A stretch of 16,053 nucleotides of DNA from DATFXF01 sp035258565 (GCA_035258565.1 DATFXF010000214.1:1-16053); one strand, 5' to 3'; positions 1-8,074 are shown, counted from the stretch's first letter. A program made the numbers and translations. The notes: a model not told the origin generated them from the letters alone.

Positions 1-27
1 CGCCTCCTTCAGCGCCTGAAACGGAAG

Positions 28-46
28 AGGAGCCTGAAAGGCTCCT
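28..46. terminator. Hairpin, terminator-like, without a T-tract
   Basis: A perfect 7-bp inverted repeat, AGGAGCC / GGCTCCT, encloses a 5-base loop (TGAAA). It lies upstream of the MerR gene and could end the transcript of whatever gene lies to the left of the window. No T-run follows, so a classic intrinsic terminator is not proven. One frame runs open from the window edge to a stop at 46-48 and another to a stop at 114-116. Either could be the tail of an upstream gene, but neither short tail is recognisable. Confidence 0.3.
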
Positions 47-130
47 GAAATCGGTCCGACGCTGGCCTCGCTCGCTGGCGCCAATTGACAGCAGGAAAAT
101 TCGGGGCATAGGATAGGGCGAGGGCGGGAG

Positions 131-547
131 ATGGATCAGCCGGGCGCAGAGCAAGTGTCAGGCAATGCTCAGAGTACTTCCCTCATTCCCGAGAAGGCCT
201 TTTTCCGCATCGGCGAAGTCAGCCGCCTGACGGCGACCAAACCTTTCGTCCTGCGCTACTGGGAGACCGAGTTCCCGATGTTGCAGCCGGTGAAGAGCCC
301 CAAGGGGCAACGGCTCTACCGCCGACAGGACATCGAGACCGTGCTGAAGATCAAGCGCCTGCTCTACGATGAAGGCTTCACGATTGCCGGGGCCCGCCGC
401 CATCTGCGCGAGCAGGGCTCAAACGACGGGGACACTCTCGCCGAGCCCGGCCCCCAGCACGAACTCCCGCCGGCGATCAGCCGCAAAGTGCTGCTTGATC
501 TGCGCGATGCTCTCCGCGCATTCTTGACGCTGCTCGAACGCAGGTGA
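131..547 (+). CDS. MerR-family transcriptional regulator
   Basis: A 138-residue DNA-binding protein. Residues 24-95 form a MerR-type winged helix-turn-helix: FFRIGEVSRLT begins the recognition helix region, LRYWETEF is the helix 2/wing signature, and RLYRRQDIETVLKIKRLL with EGFTIAGARRHL completes the fold. The segment after residue 95 is short and low in complexity (GSNDGDTLAEPGPQHELPP), then ends in a helix (residues 117-138) that could act in dimerisation. No effector-binding domain or metal-binding cysteine cluster is visible, so the signal it senses is unknown. The ATG follows a purine-rich stretch (AGGGCGGGAG) directly upstream. The position just before tRNA-Pro and surE matches a recurring arrangement in which this regulator often follows ihfA or pheT. 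Its target is not known to me. Family call firm, role open. Confidence 0.9.
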   Translation: MDQPGAEQVSGNAQSTSLIPEKAFFRIGEVSRLTATKPFVLRYWETEFPMLQPVKSPKGQRLYRRQDIETVLKIKRLLYDEGFTIAGARRHLREQGSNDGDTLAEPGPQHELPPAISRKVLLDLRDALRAFLTLLERR

Positions 548-635
548 TACCCTAGCAGTTTGTCTGGCGTTTCGTTTGGCCATCCTTCAAATGTGAGCCC
601 GGCGAAACCGCCCGGCAGCGACAAGCCGAACCGGT

Positions 636-712
636 CGGGACGTGGCGCAGCCTGGTAGCGCGCACGCTTGGGGTGCGTGAGGTCGCTGGTTCAAATCCAG
701 TCGTCCCGACCA
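636..712 (+). tRNA. tRNA-Pro (anticodon GGG)
   Basis: A complete 77-nt cloverleaf with encoded CCA. The acceptor stem is CGGGACG (636-642) pairing with CGTCCCG (702-708), then discriminator A709 and CCA at 710-712. The D-arm stem is GCGC/GCGC. The anticodon stem is CACGC (663-667) pairing with GCGTG (675-679), with loop TTGGGGT (668-674). The anticodon is GGG at 670-672, reading CCC/CCU proline codons. The variable loop is AGGTC. The T-arm is GCTGG/CCAGT around TTCAAAT, with one G-T wobble at its base. A run of six T follows the CCA directly (713-718). The gene sits between merR and surE on the same strand, 33 nt ahead of the surE start, so it may be cut out of a longer transcript. Confidence 0.97.
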
Positions 713-745
713 TTTTTTGTCAAAGAAGGGGCAGTCGAGCAAACC

Positions 746-1507
746 ATGCCACAAATCCTCATCACGAACGACGACGGTATCCACGCCGAGGGCCTGCGTG
801 CACTCGGCGAAGCTCTCGCTGATCTGGGCACGGTCAGCGTGGTGGCGCCGAGCCACGAGCGCAGTGCCACGGCGCAATCGCTCACCCTGCGCCAGCCGAT
901 TTTCTGCGAAAAGTTGGCGGAGCGCGAGTGGGCCGTCGAGGGCACGCCAACTGATGCCATGATCCTGGCGCTCAATAAGCTGCTTGAGGCGCCACCTGAC
1001 CTGGTGGTCTCCGGAATTAACCGCGGCGGGAACCTCGGCGAGAACGTCTACTATTCCGGCACTGTCGGCGCCGCGATGGAAGCAACGATCAATCATCTGC
1101 CGTCGTTCGCCATCTCCGTGGCAAACCGCGGGAAGAGCTACGAGTACGGAGACGCGGCGCGGTTCGCGCGCGGGCTCGCGGAACTCATCCTGAAGGAGGG
1201 TCTGCCTGAGGGTGTGCTGCTGAACGTGAACGTGCCGCTGCCTTGGACGGGCGGCGTGCGGTTCACGCAGCAATCGCAAAAGGTAACCCGCAATCTGCTC
1301 CAGGAGGCCGTGGACCCGCGTGGCCGGACCTACTTCTGGCTGCACGAACAGCAGCTCACCGACGGGATCGAGCCCGACACGGACTATGCTGCCATCCGCG
1401 CCGGCGCGGTCTCCATCACACCGCTCGAGCTCGACCGCACGCATGCCACTTCGCTGAACCACCTCTCACACTGGGCCAAGGCGCTCGAGTCGCTACGCCT
1501 CGGGTAG
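746..1507 (+). CDS. surE: 5'/3'-nucleotidase SurE
   Basis: A 253-residue cytoplasmic metal-dependent phosphatase that removes phosphate from nucleoside 5'- and 3'-monophosphates. The length is normal for SurE. The N-terminal signature ILITNDDGIHAEGL (residues 4-17) carries the metal-binding aspartates D9 and D10. APSHERSATAQSLTL (34-48) supplies the ligand serine S40. SGINRGGNLGENVYYSGTVGAAMEA (89-113) is the second hallmark block and holds the conserved asparagine ligand. The last 30 residues resemble the usual dimerisation tail. The reading frame stays open upstream to a start inside the tRNA gene, but the real start is the ATG at 746: it opens directly onto the SurE fold and has a purine-rich stretch (AAAGAAGGGG) about 15 nt upstream. 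It ends 55 nt from the stop of the convergent Asp-box gene. Confidence 0.97.
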   Translation: MPQILITNDDGIHAEGLRALGEALADLGTVSVVAPSHERSATAQSLTLRQPIFCEKLAEREWAVEGTPTDAMILALNKLLEAPPDLVVSGINRGGNLGENVYYSGTVGAAMEATINHLPSFAISVANRGKSYEYGDAARFARGLAELILKEGLPEGVLLNVNVPLPWTGGVRFTQQSQKVTRNLLQEAVDPRGRTYFWLHEQQLTDGIEPDTDYAAIRAGAVSITPLELDRTHATSLNHLSHWAKALESLRLG

Positions 1508-1562
1508 CGCAGAACTCTTCGCGATGCCAACGCTCTTGGCTCCGCTCCTCGTGGGATGTCCT

Positions 1563-4500
1563 CTACTGCTTCTTCGCGCTTGCGGGGGCGATCCAGATCA
1601 GGGGGATGTTCTCTTTCCGCAGCGAATCGTTGAAGGCACGAGTGTCTCTTTGGGCGATCTCATTCCAGCGCGCGAGCTGCGCGGCTACCCGCCCGCTTAA
1701 CACCTCGAACAGTTCAGAAGACTGTTCGGTCGGGGCCGCATCCGCACTCTCGACAAAGCTGGCGAGCTCGGCGAGCTTGCCATCTACCTTGAGCGGGTAG
1801 TTCAGCGAGTCCTGGCTGCTCTTCAGCTTCACCTGGATGAGCTCCTCCTCCACCGGAGTGATTTTTTTCCCTAGCTCTTCGGCAGCAGTCGCGAGACTGC
1901 GGTGCGAGCCTCCCTCCGAGCCTTGTTCGCCCAGCCGCTTGCGGAGCGCCTGGAGCTGCGCGCGCAGGTCGCGGATTTGGTTCACCGTATCGCTGATCTC
2001 GGTGAGCCGCATTTGAATCTTGCGGCGCAGCTCAAACTGTTTTTCGAGGTCCGCCTGTGAGGTGTGGACGCGCGGGTCAAGCCGCACCTCGAGCGGCACT
2101 TCGACAGACTTGCCGGCTGCGTTCAGCCGCACGGTGTATTTTCCGGGCAGCGCCAGCGGTCCGCGTAGCCCTTCGTCATGTTCGCCGGTCGAGTAGCCAG
2201 AGATGTGGGTCGCTCCCTCATAGCGTAGGTCCCAGGTAAACCGGTTCGTGCCCGCCTCGGCGGGCAGGCGCTCCTCAGCCTTCTCCTCCTCCGGCTCCTC
2301 TAGCGGCGCTTCGGTCTCCTGCTTCTTGCGGCTACTGTACTTGCGCACGAGTTGGCCCTGCGCGTCGCGGATCTCGAGCGTGACCTCCTCTTTTTCCTTC
2401 GGCGCAGCCTTCAGGTAGTAGTAAAGGATGGCGCCGTTCGGCGGGTTCTCGCCGACCGGGCGCCCGCGCGGCTCGGCGTGACCCATGTGGGTCCGCAGAG
2501 CAACCTGCGGCGCATAGAGATGGAGGTCTCGGGCGGCCACGCTTGGATCGAACTGGCGCAGCGGAGTCAGGTCGTCGAGGATCCAAAACGACCGGCCGTG
2601 CGTGGCGACCACGAGGTCATCGCCGTGGACCACCAGGTCGTGGATGGGTGTTACCGGGACATTCAATTTGAGCGGCCGCCAGTGCCCACCATCGTCGAAG
2701 GAGACGAAAACGCCGATCTCGGTGCCCGCATAGAGCAGGCCACGCCTCTTGGGGTCTTCTCGCACGGCATGCACGTAGGCGTTCTCCGGGAGGCCGCTCG
2801 AGATCTTGGTCCACGACTTTCCGAAGTCGCTCGTCTTGTAAAGGTAGGGGTGGAAGTCGTCGAACTTGTGGCGGTCCACGGCGATATAGGCCGCAGCCGC
2901 CTCGTGTGGTGAAGGGTCGATCAGGCTGATCATGCTCCACTCGGGCATCTCGCGCGGCGTGACCTGCGCCCAGTTCTGACCACCGTTCCGAGTGAGGTGG
3001 ACAAGGCCATCGTCGGTGCCAACCCAAAGGAGATCTTTCTGGACCGTCGACTCGGCCATCGAAAAGATGACGTCGTAATACTCGATGCCGGTATCATCCT
3101 TGGTGATGGGCCCCCCGGAGATCTGCTGCTTCGATTTGTCGTTGCGGGTGAGGTCGCGGCTGATGGCGGTCCAGCTCATTCCCCCATTCGTGCTCTTGAA
3201 CAGAGCTTCGGCGGCGTAGTAGAGCACGTTCGGGTCATGCGGCGAGATGACGATCGGCTCGGTCCACTGGAAGCGATGCTTGAGATTTGCCGCGCCGGAA
3301 CCGTCGGTCACCTCAGGCCACGGTGAAACCGTCTGCGCTTGCCCGGTGCGCTTGTCGAAGCGGGTCACGTAGCCCATGTAGGAGCCCGCGTAGACGACGT
3401 TGGGATCGCGCGGGTCCGGAGCGATGTAGCCGCTCTCTCCGCCGCCGACGGGATACCAGTCTGCCCGATCGATGTAACCCTGGTCGCTGCGGCTGGAGAT
3501 GGCAACCGTTGAGTTGTCCTGCTGCGCGCCGTAAACGTAGTAGGGGAAGCGGTTGTCGGCGATCACGTGATAGAACTGCGCGGTTGGCTGATTCGATTCG
3601 AGCGTCCAGGATTTTCCGCCATCCACGGAGATCGTGGCACCGCCATCGTTCCCGTTAATCATGCGCTGGGGATTCGTGGGATCGATCCACAGCCCGTGGT
3701 GGTCTCCGTGGGGTGAGGTGAGCTGAGTGAATTTCTGGCCTCCGTCCGTGGAGCGGTACATCCTCGTGTTGAGAATGTAGACGGTCTCTGCGCCTTGGGG
3801 GTCGGCAAAGACGTGCGTGTAGTACCAGGCACGCTGGCGGAAGCGGTGGTCGTCGTTCACGAGCTTCCAGGTATCGCCGCGGTCCTCGGAGAGATAGAGG
3901 CCGCCTTGCTCCGCTTCGATGAGGGCATAAATGCGATTCGGATCGGCTGGGGAAACAGCGACGCCGATTCTTCCGAGCGGACCTTGGGGCAGCCCAGGGC
4001 CCTCGAGCCGCTTCCACGTCGTGCCGCCGTCAGCGGAGCGATAGAGGCCGCTGCCCGGCCCACCGCTGGTGAGGCTCCAGGGTGTGCGGTAAGCCTCCCA
4101 CAGGGCCGCGAAGAGGATGTGGGGATTCGTGTGGTCGAACTCGATGTCAATTCCGCCGGTTTTTTCGTCCTGGTAAAGCACTTTCTCCCAGGTCTTGCCG
4201 CCGTTGGTCGAGCGGAAGATACCGCGTTCCTGATTGGGGCCGTAGGCATGCCCCAGCGCGGCGACGAAAACAATTTCGGGGTTGCGAGGGTGGACAATCA
4301 CGCGACCGATGTGCTGCGTGTCGCGCAGGCCGACATTCTGCCAGGTCTTGCCCCCGTCAGTGGATTTATAGACTCCGTCCCCGAAGGAGATGTTTCCGCG
4401 GATGCAGGCCTCGCCGGTGCCGACAAAGATGACGTTGGGGTCAGATTCCGCAACGGCAATGCTGCCGATGGAAGAGATGGGCTGCTGATCGAAGATCGGT

Positions 4501-4784
4501 TGCCAGGTCGAACCGGCATCCGTCGTTTTCCAGACCCCGCCGGCGACGGCACCGAAGTAATACACGCGCGGGTCGCCGGGAATGCCCGACACGGCCAGCA
4601 CCCGGCCGCCCCGATAAGGCCCGATCAGGCGCCACTTCATCCCAGCGTACGGCTTGGTTAATTCCGCGTCCTGCTGCGCGGCTGCAGGAGGGCTCCCGAA
4701 CAGCGCACTGGCTCCTGCAGCACAAGCCAATAGCCCCGCGAGCGCGCGAGCTCGTAGGCGCATCGTCTCCGCTTTCCACTCCAT
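1563..4784 (-). CDS. Secreted Asp-box (VPS10/BNR-type) beta-propeller protein
   Basis: A 1073-residue exported protein. Residues 1-38 form a signal peptide: a charged start, hydrophobic core LAGLLACAAGASALFG, and likely cleavage after PPAAA. Residues about 45-740 form one or two beta-propellers with eleven Asp-boxes (S/T-x-D/N-x-G-x-x-W type) near residues 87, 141, 192, 250, 299, 345, 386, 531, 598, 651 and 695. Many BNR and VPS10/sortilin-like proteins share this layout and are loosely called glycosyl hydrolases. No sialidase catalytic set is evident, so a catalytic role is not claimed. Residues 780-905 look like an Ig-like domain (LEIRDAQGQLVRKY, NRFTWDLRYEGA) interrupted by an acidic linker at 819-843. 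Residues 908-985 are a probable coiled coil. The ATG at 4784 is chosen because a strong ribosome site lies upstream. Starting at 4763 would leave that site 32 nt away. The gene is divergent from the sarcosine oxidase-like gene. Confidence 0.9.
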   Translation of the reverse strand: MEWKAETMRLRARALAGLLACAAGASALFGSPPAAAQQDAELTKPYAGMKWRLIGPYRGGRVLAVSGIPGDPRVYYFGAVAGGVWKTTDAGSTWQPIFDQQPISSIGSIAVAESDPNVIFVGTGEACIRGNISFGDGVYKSTDGGKTWQNVGLRDTQHIGRVIVHPRNPEIVFVAALGHAYGPNQERGIFRSTNGGKTWEKVLYQDEKTGGIDIEFDHTNPHILFAALWEAYRTPWSLTSGGPGSGLYRSADGGTTWKRLEGPGLPQGPLGRIGVAVSPADPNRIYALIEAEQGGLYLSEDRGDTWKLVNDDHRFRQRAWYYTHVFADPQGAETVYILNTRMYRSTDGGQKFTQLTSPHGDHHGLWIDPTNPQRMINGNDGGATISVDGGKSWTLESNQPTAQFYHVIADNRFPYYVYGAQQDNSTVAISSRSDQGYIDRADWYPVGGGESGYIAPDPRDPNVVYAGSYMGYVTRFDKRTGQAQTVSPWPEVTDGSGAANLKHRFQWTEPIVISPHDPNVLYYAAEALFKSTNGGMSWTAISRDLTRNDKSKQQISGGPITKDDTGIEYYDVIFSMAESTVQKDLLWVGTDDGLVHLTRNGGQNWAQVTPREMPEWSMISLIDPSPHEAAAAYIAVDRHKFDDFHPYLYKTSDFGKSWTKISSGLPENAYVHAVREDPKRRGLLYAGTEIGVFVSFDDGGHWRPLKLNVPVTPIHDLVVHGDDLVVATHGRSFWILDDLTPLRQFDPSVAARDLHLYAPQVALRTHMGHAEPRGRPVGENPPNGAILYYYLKAAPKEKEEVTLEIRDAQGQLVRKYSSRKKQETEAPLEEPEEEKAEERLPAEAGTNRFTWDLRYEGATHISGYSTGEHDEGLRGPLALPGKYTVRLNAAGKSVEVPLEVRLDPRVHTSQADLEKQFELRRKIQMRLTEISDTVNQIRDLRAQLQALRKRLGEQGSEGGSHRSLATAAEELGKKITPVEEELIQVKLKSSQDSLNYPLKVDGKLAELASFVESADAAPTEQSSELFEVLSGRVAAQLARWNEIAQRDTRAFNDSLRKENIPLIWIAPASAKKQ

Positions 4785-4795
4785 CACCGCATCCA

Positions 4796-4803
4796 CCTCC
4801 TTT
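4796..4803 (-). promoter_or_regulatory. Ribosome binding site for the Asp-box gene
   Basis: On the minus strand this reads AAAGGAGG, a near-perfect Shine-Dalgarno. It lies 11 nt before the ATG at 4784 and 8 nt before an in-frame GTG at 4787. Initiation is therefore placed at one of these two adjacent codons rather than at the ATG at 4763. Confidence 0.7.
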
Positions 4804-5029
4804 GAAGTCGGAACGCCAAATCCTACTTTTTCGCGGCAAAGAGGAAAAGCAATATCTACGTTTCTCGTTTCCGTCCTGGAAGAGGGTCGTTGTGAGCATT
4901 CCAGCCTCAGTTTATTTGGGCTGTGTGGCGGCGTCGACTTCAGGCTCCTCTGCGGCTCAAGGAAGTACTTGCCCGGCCTAGTCGATTCTGCTTCACTGTT
5001 TCGGCGAGGTGGCTGCGGACCCTGGCGCA

Positions 5030-6286
5030 ATGAAACTCGGCCGGCGCGAATTCATGAAATACTTGGCGGTGGCGGGCGGCGCAGTGCGTTCGGGCGCAGG
5101 CGACCTCCTGCTGGAACGGGGAGCGGCGCAGATGGAGATGGGCAAGACTTATGATGTCGCCGTGATCGGGGCAGGCGTCTTCGGGTCTTGGACTGCCTAC
5201 CATCTGGCGCGGGCGGGGCGTAAGGTCGCGCTAATCGATGCCTATGGGCCGGGGAACAGCCGCGCGAGTTCAGGTGGCGAATCCCGCATCATTCGCATGG
5301 GCTATGGACCGGACGAGATCTACACCCGGTGGGCGATGCGCTCGCTCGCGTTGTGGCAGGAGTTCTTCGCGCAGGCCGGTAAGCCGCTATTTCATCCTAC
5401 CGGTGTGCTGTGGATGGTGGGCGCGGACGAGCGCTACGCGCAGGCCACGCTTGCGACGCTCAGCAAGCTAGGCGTGCGATTCGAGCGGCTCGAGCGGGCT
5501 GCGCTCGAGAAACGCTTTCCCCAGTTCTCATTGGAGGGCGTACGCTGGGCTCTGCTGGAGCCCGAGAGCGGGGCGCTAATGGCGCGCCGCGCGGTCGCGA
5601 TGGTGGTCGAGGAGGCCAGCCGGGCTGGCGTGGACTATCTTCCCGGGGCCGTCGTGACCCGCGGGGGCAAAGGCAAGCTCCGGGCGGTGACCACCAAGGA
5701 TGGTGACGGTGCCCGAGCGGAGAGCTTTGTTTTTGCTTGCGGCCCCTGGCTGGGCAAGGTTTTTCCGGAGCTTCTCGGCGAGCGCATCTTCCCCACGCGC
5801 CAGGAGGTTTTCTTCTTCGGCGTGCCCGCTGGCGATCGGCGTTTTCGGATGCCCGCCATGCCGGCCTGGATCTTTGCCGCCGACGAAATGTATGGCATCC
5901 CGGATCTCGAGAACCGCGGGATGAAAATCGCGCTCGACAGGCACGGCTCGCGATTCGATCCGGATGCGGGCCTGCGCGTTGTCTCGACGGAAGGACTCGA
6001 GGCCATGCGGAAATACGTCGGTCGACGCTTTCCCGCGCTCAAGGATGCCCCGGTGGTGGAAACGCGCGTCTGTCAGTACGAGAACACCTCGAGCGGGGAT
6101 CTCCTTATTGACCGCCATCCGCACTTCGAGAACGTGTGGCTGGTGGGCGGCGGCTCCGGCCACGGCTTCAAGCACGGTCCCGCGCTGGGCGAGTACGTAG
6201 CCGCACGGATCACCGCGGGCGGCGCGGTCGAGCAGCGTTTCTCTCTGGCCACGAAGCAAAAGGTTCAGAAGCGCGCCGTGTATTGA
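5030..6286 (+). CDS. FAD-dependent amine oxidase, sarcosine oxidase/N-methyltryptophan oxidase type
   Basis: A 418-residue flavoprotein of the DAO/monomeric sarcosine oxidase family, which oxidises secondary amines using O2 and releases H2O2. The dinucleotide-binding motif is VAVIGAGVFG (43-52), followed by the acidic strand end LIDAYGPG. SRIIRMGYG (85-93) is the substrate/flavin loop. RVCQYENTSSGD (346-357) holds C348, which aligns with the cysteine that binds FAD covalently in monomeric sarcosine oxidase. GGSGHGFKHGP (374-384) carries the conserved lysine K381. The N-terminus chosen here begins MKLGRREFMK, a Tat-type twin-arginine motif, but its hydrophobic stretch is broken by R20 and D25. 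An internal ATG at 5132 has a good ribosome site and would give a 384-residue enzyme, the usual length for this family. The true start and location are therefore open. The exact substrate cannot be read from sequence. Family call firm. Confidence 0.9.
   Translation: MKLGRREFMKYLAVAGGAVRSGAGDLLLERGAAQMEMGKTYDVAVIGAGVFGSWTAYHLARAGRKVALIDAYGPGNSRASSGGESRIIRMGYGPDEIYTRWAMRSLALWQEFFAQAGKPLFHPTGVLWMVGADERYAQATLATLSKLGVRFERLERAALEKRFPQFSLEGVRWALLEPESGALMARRAVAMVVEEASRAGVDYLPGAVVTRGGKGKLRAVTTKDGDGARAESFVFACGPWLGKVFPELLGERIFPTRQEVFFFGVPAGDRRFRMPAMPAWIFAADEMYGIPDLENRGMKIALDRHGSRFDPDAGLRVVSTEGLEAMRKYVGRRFPALKDAPVVETRVCQYENTSSGDLLIDRHPHFENVWLVGGGSGHGFKHGPALGEYVAARITAGGAVEQRFSLATKQKVQKRAVY
5118..5123 (+). 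promoter_or_regulatory. Internal ribosome binding site for an alternative start of the amine oxidase
   Basis: GGGGAG lies 8 nt ahead of an in-frame ATG at 5132. Translation from there begins MEMGKTYDVAVIGAG, directly before the FAD-binding fold, and leaves out the Tat-like leader. The upstream ATG at 5030 has only a weak, distant purine stretch (GAGGTGG at 5006-5012). This site is therefore the better-supported initiation signal, although the leader peptide still looks Tat-derived. Confidence 0.45.
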
Positions 6287-6308
6287 AAGCCCTCGTCGCC
6301 GATTGCGG

Positions 6309-7574
6309 TCAGTTCCTCACGTGTACCCGCCAGATACCGAAGGCAATCAGCCGCGCCGGCAGGTCCCGCAGAATCGGCACACGGGCGAAGAGCCGCACGT
6401 ACCATGGGATGCGTAAGGCTGCTTCGGTGCGGAGGACGCTGGCAACCACCCGCTTCTGCACGAAAGACTGCACGGCCTGGATGAAACGCGTGGGCCACTC
6501 GCGCTGATGCTGAACTTCGGCGAGGTCGCTCAATTGCACTTGACCCGCCTTCAATGGTTGGGTGAGTACATTGGCTGCCACCACGGCGTCTTGAATGGCG
6601 TAGTTGATTCCCACACCGCCTACCGGCGACATCGCATGCGCGGCATCGCCGATCAGGAGCAGCCCGGGCTTGTACCAACGCGGGCAGCGGCTGGACTCCA
6701 CCGAGAGCAAGGAGAACTGATGCCAATCGGTCAGGTGCTCGACGTGTAGGGCCAAGCGCGGCTCGAGTTCAGCGATCGAGTGCCGTAACGCTTCTAGCCC
6801 CTGCGCGCGAAGCTCCTGGTAGTGACCCTTGGGGAAGACGTAGCCCGCCTGCCAGTAGTCACCACGGTCGAGCACGGCAAGGATGCGGCCCCGGCCGAGA
6901 GCGCCTACCAAGGCGCCACCCGGGACCTGCGGATCTTCCGGCAAGCGGGGCAAGCGAAACCACAGTACGTCCATCGGCGGCGAAGTCTTGAGGGGCTCAA
7001 TGCCGGCCAAGTGACGAACGCGCGAGAATCGCCCGTCGGCTCCAACCGTCAGCAGGGCCCGCACCTCGTGCCAGGCCTTCGGTGTCTGATAGCGCACGCC
7101 GCGGACTACGCCGCTGTTCTCTGTTAGTTCCAACACATTTGCCCCCATCAGCAGCTGGAAGTTCGGATACCTCTTGGCCTCCGCAGTGAGAAACTCGAGA
7201 AAGATGGTCTGCTGCATCAGCATGATGTATGGAAACCGCGTGTCGAGACGACGAAGGTCAAAGGGAGCGAACGGGCCATTGGCAGCGCTGACCACCGGGC
7301 CATACACCTTTCCATGAGGAAGTTGGTGCAGGCGATCGGCCAAACCAATCTCGTCCAGAATCTCCAGTGTCGAGGGGTGAACCGTGTCTCCGCGGAATTC
7401 ACGGTCGAAGTCCATGTGTGCCTCTAGCAGCAGGACCGGAATTCCCTGCCGGGCGAGCAGAAGCGCCAGCATCGCGCCGCCGGGACCGCCGCCAACGATG
7501 CAGCAGCTCGTGGATCGGACGTCGCGCACGTCGCCCGTCTGGTGTGTTGATCCGCACTCGATGACGGCCGTCAC
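6309..7574 (-). CDS. FAD-dependent monooxygenase, PHBH/UbiH-like (COG0654 type)
   Basis: A 421-residue flavoprotein of the p-hydroxybenzoate hydroxylase-like class, which normally hydroxylates or epoxidises a substrate with NAD(P)H and O2. The N-terminal FAD-binding motif is CCIVGGGPGGAMLALLLARQG (from residue 24), with the acidic residue closing strand 2 at E51. RGDTVHPSTLEILDE (61-75) is a family-specific block. The DG motif is VGADGRFSRVR (177-187). The second FAD-binding motif, LLIGDAAHAMSPVGGVGIN (306-324), is intact. The last 50 residues are hydrophobic and basic (WYVRLFARVPILRDLPARLIAFGIW) and may touch the membrane, which would suit a lipid or quinone substrate. The start is a GTG that overlaps the stop of the preceding methyltransferase gene by 4 nt (GTGA), which implies translational coupling. 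It is the last gene of the sigma-factor operon. Its substrate is unknown. A geranylgeranyl reductase-type role is a less likely alternative. Confidence 0.88.
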   Translation of the reverse strand: MTAVIECGSTHQTGDVRDVRSTSCCIVGGGPGGAMLALLLARQGIPVLLLEAHMDFDREFRGDTVHPSTLEILDEIGLADRLHQLPHGKVYGPVVSAANGPFAPFDLRRLDTRFPYIMLMQQTIFLEFLTAEAKRYPNFQLLMGANVLELTENSGVVRGVRYQTPKAWHEVRALLTVGADGRFSRVRHLAGIEPLKTSPPMDVLWFRLPRLPEDPQVPGGALVGALGRGRILAVLDRGDYWQAGYVFPKGHYQELRAQGLEALRHSIAELEPRLALHVEHLTDWHQFSLLSVESSRCPRWYKPGLLLIGDAAHAMSPVGGVGINYAIQDAVVAANVLTQPLKAGQVQLSDLAEVQHQREWPTRFIQAVQSFVQKRVVASVLRTEAALRIPWYVRLFARVPILRDLPARLIAFGIWRVHVRN

Positions 7575-8074
7575 TGGTCTCTTCTGGGATTCGTCAGGCT
7601 GGGGACCCAGCGCGAGACGGTTCGGCAGTAGGCCTCATAGCCAGCTCCGAACTTGGCCCGCAGGGCGGGCTCTTCATAGAACAGAACGAAAAGGTGGACA
7701 AGAAGAAAGACCACCAGACAAAGCAACAGGATCGAGACGGAATGAAGGTAAAGGGCGAAACCCGCAATTGCCGTCAAGCCTCCGATGTACATGGGATTGC
7801 GAACATAGCGATAGGGACCGACGGCGACAAATTCCCGCGGGGCGTCGAAGGGCGCCGGGGTTCCGCGACCCCGCACGATGAAAGCTCCGGCGCAGACGAG
7901 TGCCAGAATCCCTCCCAGCATCCCGAGAATGACTCCTAGAAAGCCTGTCCATGCGGGCAGAATGATTCCGAGATTGCGATCCAGGCTGCGGACACGCAGT
8001 GCCATCCAGCCCCAGAAGAGCACAAAACCTGTCATGTAAACGACCGCTCGAAGAGCGATGATCAATGTCTTCAT
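7571..8074 (-). CDS. ICMT/PEMT-family membrane methyltransferase
   Basis: A 167-residue integral membrane protein with about four hydrophobic segments (near residues 5-25, 44-67, 97-111 and 113-133). The diagnostic block is GTPAPFDAPREF followed by VGPYRYVRNPMYIGGL (85-100). The C-terminal EEPALRAKFGAGYEAYCRTVSRWVP (134-158) matches the S-adenosylmethionine-binding end of the isoprenylcysteine carboxyl methyltransferase and phospholipid methyltransferase superfamily. Bacterial members are often left unassigned. Plausible substrates are lipids, isoprenoid thiols or quinone-like molecules, and nothing in the sequence decides between them. A strong ribosome site (GGGGAG, 5 nt before the ATG) supports the start at 8074. 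It lies 42 nt after the four-helix protein gene and overlaps the FAD monooxygenase by 4 nt, so the two enzymes are probably made together and may act in sequence on one membrane substrate. Confidence 0.87.
   Translation of the reverse strand: MKTLIIALRAVVYMTGFVLFWGWMALRVRSLDRNLGIILPAWTGFLGVILGMLGGILALVCAGAFIVRGRGTPAPFDAPREFVAVGPYRYVRNPMYIGGLTAIAGFALYLHSVSILLLCLVVFLLVHLFVLFYEEPALRAKFGAGYEAYCRTVSRWVPSLTNPRRDQ

Noticed and set aside
668..745. Upstream extension of surE starting inside the tRNA
   Set aside because: The extra 26 residues translate tRNA sequence, and homologous SurE proteins start at the M before ILITNDDG.
587..1462. A 291-codon minus-strand open frame across the tRNA and surE
   Set aside because: Its end reads GRLDLNQRPHAPQACALP, the well-known artefact of translating a tRNA gene backwards, and the rest is the antisense of surE.
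1508..1562. Terminator between the convergent surE and Asp-box genes
   Set aside because: No stable hairpin with a T-tract on either strand could be found in the 55-base gap.
3795..4661. A 288-codon plus-strand open frame inside the Asp-box gene
   Set aside because: Antisense shadow of the repeated Asp-box coding sequence, with no domain and no ribosome site.
1563..4784. Regularly spaced repeats that might suggest a CRISPR array or tandem DNA repeat
   Set aside because: The similarity is at the protein level (Asp-box blades). DNA copies differ and the spacing varies from about 40 to 145 codons.
4785..5030. Upstream extension of the Asp-box protein by 82 residues
   Set aside because: It would bury the signal peptide, and the strong ribosome site at 4796-4803 points to the start at 4784.
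5576..6259. A 227-codon minus-strand open frame opposite the amine oxidase
   Set aside because: Shadow frame. The plus-strand gene has intact FAD motifs throughout.
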